Positions 61,572 to 64,000 of a stretch of 64,000 nucleotides of DNA are shown piece by piece. The stretch comes from Succinivibrio faecicola. Lineage in GTDB: Bacteria > Pseudomonadota > Gammaproteobacteria > Enterobacterales > Succinivibrionaceae. Numbering within the stretch: the first letter of the stretch is position 1; each line of letters begins with the position of its first letter. The stretch covers positions 179,465-243,464 of the forward strand of contig NZ_JAGFNY010000001.1 in assembly GCF_019448115.1 (NCBI RefSeq). The letters are read 5' to 3'. Position numbers and translations under genes: made by a program. Below the pieces are notes generated by a model that was not told the DNA's origin, made no database searches, and saw only the letters and a program-made list of their open reading frames with translations.

Positions 61572-63239
61572 CTATTTAGTTTTTGCATCAACTAAAATTT
61601 TCTGAGTATGTTCAAAATTTTTACAAACCCACTCAATTTTTTCATTAGGAAGCAATCTTGGCTGACCATATAATGTTTCGTCTATAACATCAAAAGGTGT
61701 TTTGCCTGAACTCTGTTCTGAATTACTTACTTCAGCAATTTCGTATACATCAAGATTGTCGCCTAATGGATCATTCTTTTTGATCCATTCAAAATCATTT
61801 GATCCGTCATAACAACTTCCAGTCATTACTCTTTTTAATCGTTTAGATGTTACTTCGTAAGCTATACCTTGAGGTGTTCTTTCTGTAATTTCATTAGACT
61901 GACACAAAATAAATTGCCATTTAGTATGATTTTCATTATTAAACTCTAATAGAGCTTGACCAGTTGTTCCTGATCCTGCAAAAAAATCTAAAATAATGCA
62001 TTGTTCTTTATTTTTTATCAGCTTAAAAATATCTTTTATCAATTCTATAGGTTTTGGAAAATCAAACTTATTTGATCCCATTACTTTATCAAAGTCTTGG
62101 GTTCCATTTGAGTATGAAGCTTTATAAAATAAGCTTTTTTGCACGCCTAATACATTTCTTTCAAACATTTCTTTATCATCTGGTCTATTTTTCTCGTAAA
62201 TGTTGCCATTCATATAAACTAGAGATCCATTAAGTTTTTTTTCTTTAAATCCAATGTTAAAAGAAAATGTCCATCTCAAATATTTTCCTGTTTTTTCTTC
62301 TAATGGAAGAATTACTTCATAGCCATCTTTTTCATACTGTTTTATTAACATTTCCAAAAATTCATCATCAAATTTTTTTATATTAGTATTATATAATTGA
62401 GAGAATTCCTCATCAGTTATTAAAAATATTTCACTATTTTTTACCAATATAGGAAAAAACATTGAAGGTCTATCTTCTCGATATTTTGATTGACCTGTCT
62501 TCTTTATTCCAATCAATGAATAAGGTCCTTTTTCATCTTCTTTATCGTATTTATCAGAAGATCTTCCTCCAAAAACATTTGGTGTTTTATTAAAACCGCC
62601 CAAGCTATTTAGATTATTTTTATTTTTTGCATAAACAACCATATTATGTCCAACACTTGTAATGAAATTATCATTAGTCTTTCCTTTCAAATTATCTAAA
62701 ACAAATGCACAGCTTATAAAATTTTCTTCGTTAAAAATTTCATCCATCATACATTTTAGATATGCTTGATTTTTATCATCTATACTGCAAAAAATAACAC
62801 CTTCATCTGAAAGCAGCTGCCTTGCAAGGATCAAGCGAGGATATAACATTGATAAAAGATTATCTCTTGTAATAGCGTTGTTATAATTAGTCGCTGCAAA
62901 TTCCCCCATATCATCTTTTCCATAAGGAGGATCAATATAAATTACATCAATTTTGTTTTTGTAAGTGATAAGAAGATTTTGGAGTGCATCGAAATTATCA
63001 CCAATAATTAACTTATGGGTATTCTTTGCATCTTTTTGAACGAATGATAATTCAACATTCTTTTTGAAATATTTAATAGTATTTCCAAGTTTTTCTATCT
63101 TTTTATCAAAGTGAAAACCTGTTCTTTTATATGAAGTGCCAAGCTTTGCAATTTCAATTGCCTCTTTCGGAGTTTCAGCCTGGTTAATTAGTTTTGTTAG
63201 GAGAGTTAAATTCTCTGGTTCCAGAATTCGTTCATCCAC
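61572..63239 (-). CDS. Type III DNA methyltransferase, Mod subunit (beta class), phase-variable
   Basis: Adenine N6 methyltransferase of the type III system. DPPY catalytic motif (YIDPPYGKDDMGE) near residue 98 precedes the AdoMet motif LDFFAGSGTTGQAL near 410, the beta-class order. The coordinates give the 555-residue part read from GTG 63239, which has no ribosome site. The same frame stays open upstream with plausible protein (YPLEDLKKDLISDLKS) and through 14 CAAT repeats, but has no ATG. The only nearby ATG (63349) is out of frame with 14 repeats and in frame with 12 or 15. So the intact gene would run 61572-63349, and this copy looks switched OFF. Restriction target unknown. Confidence 0.88.
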   Translation of the reverse strand: MDERILEPENLTLLTKLINQAETPKEAIEIAKLGTSYKRTGFHFDKKIEKLGNTIKYFKKNVELSFVQKDAKNTHKLIIGDNFDALQNLLITYKNKIDVIYIDPPYGKDDMGEFAATNYNNAITRDNLLSMLYPRLILARQLLSDEGVIFCSIDDKNQAYLKCMMDEIFNEENFISCAFVLDNLKGKTNDNFITSVGHNMVVYAKNKNNLNSLGGFNKTPNVFGGRSSDKYDKEDEKGPYSLIGIKKTGQSKYREDRPSMFFPILVKNSEIFLITDEEFSQLYNTNIKKFDDEFLEMLIKQYEKDGYEVILPLEEKTGKYLRWTFSFNIGFKEKKLNGSLVYMNGNIYEKNRPDDKEMFERNVLGVQKSLFYKASYSNGTQDFDKVMGSNKFDFPKPIELIKDIFKLIKNKEQCIILDFFAGSGTTGQALLEFNNENHTKWQFILCQSNEITERTPQGIAYEVTSKRLKRVMTGSCYDGSNDFEWIKKNDPLGDNLDVYEIAEVSNSEQSSGKTPFDVIDETLYGQPRLLPNEKIEWVCKNFEHTQKILVDAKTK

Positions 63240-63290
63240 TCGGGACTTTAAATCTGAGATTAAATCCTTCTTTAGATCTTCAAGGGGATA

Positions 63291-63346
<56 letters not shown>

Positions 63347-63349
63347 CAT

Positions 63350-64000
63350 AATTTATACCATTTTTCTAAATATTTTTGATAACTCAGTATATTATATTTA
63401 ATTTTTCTGCAATGCTACTGAGTTAGCAAAAATAATAAACTAATACAAAGATTGTGTATAGTTATAGAAAAACATGAAGTCTCTAATTCTTAATACCATT
63501 CACCTTTTTGTCGACGTTCATTGTTCTTTAAACCAAAGGTGTTTTGAACAATATCTATATTACAATCTTCATTTTTTTACTATGTTTGCTAAAGCTGTAA
63601 AGGTATATCCACATACGATGATAGTTGGATTGCACAATTTTCATGGCGTACGCATGAATTTAATTAAAAACCTATGATACAAGGATCAAAGCAATAATAA
63701 AATTCGGAATAACTGTGTATGGGCATACGCATGTATTGAATAGTTCAAATGATAGGCCTTGTTCCTCATGTTTAATTTTTTGACAAATACTCAATAAGCC
63801 CATCTACTGCTAAAGAGTAATCATCTCTAAGTTTCTTTTGCATCCTTGGTATTATGCTTCTTTCACTCTTTTTTAAAGAGTTTCTCGTGGAGATGTCTAA
63901 GTTCTTTACTTGAACAAAGCAATCGTAAGGTCCCCATCACCTAGATGATGGCTTTTTCAAAATCTTGCATAATTGCTCCTGTTGAGAAACTTCTGTAAGG
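63350..64000. other. Non-coding or degraded DNA at the right edge
   Basis: No intact gene. On the minus strand a frame from about 63925 to a stop at 63772-63774 reads ...DCFVQVKNLDISTRNSLKKS and ends GLIEYLSKN; it has no start in a sensible place and frameshifts relative to neighbouring frames, so it looks like a gene remnant of unknown family. The bases next to the mod ATG (63350-63420) are AT-rich and would hold its promoter. Confidence 0.45.

Noticed and set aside
63474..63677. 67-residue plus-strand reading frame at the right edge
   Set aside because: No ribosome site, no recognisable domain, and residue composition typical of random AT-rich frames.

Overview
The window is AT-rich DNA from a Gram-negative gammaproteobacterium. 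Evidence includes the proQ-prc pair, the usg-fimV pair, DolP, MepA, class 2-type PyrD, PepN-DUF2835, IHF-alpha and two OmpC-type porins. Gene content and low GC resemble a host-associated anaerobe of the Succinivibrionaceae; that family assignment is inference. Most genes lie on the minus strand.

Layout. 1-1664: argC and the start of argB (cut by the window edge). 2161-3941: two plus-strand exported proteins sharing a small OB-like domain, the second fused to a formylglycine-generating-enzyme-like domain. 3938-9903: a minus-strand cluster dolP / unknown 552-aa gene / mepA / Nudix hydrolase, in which the Nudix gene is split by an intact IS607-type element (tnpA + tnpB, about 4084-6240). 10456-12261: first of three paralogous AAA-ATPase-like/PD-(D/E)XK proteins (others at 33074-34885 and 44354-46159). 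12491-12667: two identical tRNA-Pro(TGG) genes. 12894-18087: metQ-metN-metI followed by a GlcD-type FAD oxidoreductase and an aminotransferase, which reads as a methionine or methionine-analogue uptake and salvage operon. 18088-19403: a long AT-rich gap ending in two homologous small-RNA-like units. 19404-24000: an unknown gene, a lipoprotein, a YiiX-like peptidase and two tandem porins. 24213-32991: pyrD, DUF2835, pepN, prc, proQ, dapE and an unknown gene. 35122-44307: NhaC-type antiporter, nudC, trxB, VanY-like carboxypeptidase, a giant acidic FimV and usg. 46230-47187: an S24-peptidase-like protein and ihfA.

47391-63349 is accessory in character. It holds an operon of two cysteine-rich (DnaJ-type CxxCxGxG) membrane proteins with a third membrane protein, a conjugation DNA-processing module (MobH/TraI_2-type relaxase, DUF4400-like membrane protein, TraD-type coupling protein), a GIY-YIG nuclease, and a type III restriction-modification system. 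The mod gene carries 14 perfect CAAT repeats between an upstream ATG and the body of the gene. With 14 copies that ATG is out of frame, so the system appears to be phase-variable and caught in the OFF state.

Best leads: the phase-variable mod gene; the Cys-rich membrane operon beside the relaxase module; the IS607 insertion that can be reversed on paper to an intact Nudix gene; the twin small-RNA-like units near 19.1-19.4 kb; the metNIQ-oxidase-aminotransferase operon; and a PyrD carrying Cys where class 2 enzymes normally have Ser.
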